A stretch of 64,000 bases of DNA from Lutraria lutraria (lineage: Eukaryota > Mollusca > Bivalvia > Venerida > Mactridae). The stretch covers positions 9,668,652 through 9,732,651 of the forward strand of contig OZ026847.1 in the NCBI GenBank assembly GCA_964023205.1, read 5' to 3'. Below are positions 33,600-64,000 of this stretch, in pieces. How positions within the stretch are numbered: the first letter of the stretch is position 1; every line of letters starts with the position of its first letter. Made by a program: the position numbers and the translations under genes. The notes under the pieces are model-generated. The model saw only the letters and a list, made by a program, of their open reading frames with translations. It had not been told where the DNA came from and searched no databases.

Positions 33600-35031
33600 T
33601 TTACTCATGCATTCAATTTATCACATGTTATATCATATTTCAATCTACAGTCAATACTTATCATGTAATTATTCAATACTATTATATTTCTATGGAAACA
33701 GTACGTGATACATTATATAGATACTACATTCTAATATAAATTTAATATATAATGTTTTGAATGTATTGCACAATGATTCACATTTAAAATGTCCTCAAAA
33801 TGTTTCAAGTGACCTTGAACATTCTAGTGACCTTGAAACAGTATAAATGACCTTGAAACTTTACGTTTAGTGCTACCATAGGTTTCAGTACAGATAAACG
33901 CATTGACTTGACGCAGAACTATTGTAAATCAGTTTTTGCGAAGTAGCAGAAACAACATTATGGCGTCAATTATTAATTTTGAAAAAAAAATCTGCTGAAT
34001 TTTAAATTCAGCCACCAAAGAGTTGCGCAAGACTTAGCAACCACAACTGAATTTTCATGGAACATCTGTCCATATGAGCAATAAGAATGAAACTAACTCT
34101 ATATAAAGAACCGGTTACATCCTTCTTGTTTTCATTGGACAAAATGCTGTATTCTAATGAATTATGCAAAACAGTAAAACATATTCATATAAGGTTACAC
34201 TCCAAACTGCACCAAATACTGGTATATTAGCATAATCGTTAGCATACATGAATATTCATAGACACAACCTAATAATAAATAATTATATCATAAAAAAGAT
34301 TAAAATAACTTCACATATCTAATGAATATGCATGAAAATATGCTGGAATGAATAATGATTAAAATACTCAACAATATCTATAATAATTATACCATACTTA
34401 AGCATGAATGCAAAAGAATTAATAACAAAATATCATGAACTCAAACCATTCTCTTTGTAAATAAGTTTATCTCAAAGTACTCTGAGTTACATCCCTTGTT
34501 TTCCACTTTTATTCTGAATTGTCTCCCTTGAATCAGAATGCGTAAATACTGTTGTATCTGATCAAAGTTGTGCCAAGTAGTAGTCACCAGCCAAGGGAGC
34601 TAACTCCTTAAATAACTTCAGTTATGTCCCCTGTATTTCCAATTGTATAATTATCTCCCTTGGATCTCATAAATTTCTGTTCATATTTGTGTCAAATGGT
34701 AAAAACAAGTTCAGAAAATATAAGGGAAATAACTCTAGTCAACAACATTTTGTAAGTCATTCTTCATACGATATTATCTCCCTTTGAACCAACGGCATTG
34801 AGATCAGATTTGAGTTTAATTTGATTGAAACACTAAAATTCTTCCTTTTCAAATATGGAAATCATGTTGAAAACATATTTATAGAACATAGTGTCAGCAT
34901 TGTTACAAACATGTAAGTCAATACGGTTTTATCTGTTTGGCTGTATTAAGATTGAGGTCACAATAAAATGGGAGAACAATCTTGTTAAAAGCTACGATGT
35001 AGACATAAAAAGTTGATTCACAATTTTATCC

Positions 35032-64000
<28,969 letters not shown>

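Larger units (their letters stand above)
24436..35031. other. Convergent intergenic region between FTSJ1 and KIF1
   Basis: 10.6 kb between two stop codons, including both 3' UTRs, whose ends I could not fix. No coding exon is supported on either strand. It holds a long tandem array (24751-25906), three 78-bp foldbacks, a family A MITE, a family B fragment and a CCAAT-rich imperfect tandem repeat (30090-30375). A TTTATT at 26688 (AATAAA on the minus strand) and others could serve KIF1, but none stands out. From about 31000 to 33100 and 33850 to 35000 only AT-rich sequence is seen. Confidence 0.7.

Overview
The window is eukaryotic nuclear DNA: AT-rich, with small coding exons (37-340 bp, plus one long last exon), GT-AG introns and many short dispersed repeats. 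The three genes are animal genes. The repeat content (tRNA-derived SINEs, many small palindromic MITEs, and a tandem array built on a 'gaccTagtttttgacc' theme) is what I associate with bivalve mollusc genomes; that placement is inference, not read from the genes.

Layout. (1) 789-14356, minus strand: a complete coding region for an ACK1/TNK2-type non-receptor tyrosine kinase in 12 coding exons, predicted 1208 aa (SAM-like, kinase, SH3, CRIB, proline-rich tail with clathrin-box-like and Mig6-like motifs, UBA). (2) 16543-24435, plus strand: a complete FTSJ1/Trm7 tRNA 2'-O-methyltransferase in 10 coding exons, predicted 369 aa, with the K-D-K-E catalytic tetrad intact. (3) 35032-64000, minus strand: the C-terminal part of a kinesin-3 of the KIF1A/KIF1B/unc-104 type. 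At least 25 exons run from just before the KIF1B domain to the PH domain and stop codon; the motor and FHA parts lie beyond the right edge. TNK2 and FTSJ1 are divergent (2.2 kb between start codons), FTSJ1 and KIF1 are convergent (10.6 kb between stop codons). Reading phases match across every junction used in all three genes, which is the main support for the exon models. The three genes have unrelated jobs (endocytic/Cdc42 signalling, tRNA anticodon-loop modification, axonal vesicle transport); nothing suggests a functional cluster.

Most notable. In all three genes a tandem repeat straddles a splice junction: a 57-bp unit x6 carrying the donor of TNK2 exon 4 (in frame, inside the kinase N-lobe), a 32-bp unit x22 carrying the donor of FTSJ1 exon 7, and a 107-bp duplication carrying an acceptor of KIF1. 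KIF1 also has two exons of exactly 141 bp in the same phase, encoding alternative versions of one 47-residue segment; they look like a mutually exclusive pair.

The non-coding part is dominated by repeats: five copies of a 78-bp foldback, six copies of a ~180-bp palindromic element, eight of a second one, several MITE pairs, SINE remnants (one split by a MITE), and long minisatellites at 21.7, 24.8, 42.5, 44.2 and 48.5 kb. I saw no CRISPR array, rRNA, intact tRNA gene or protein-coding transposon.
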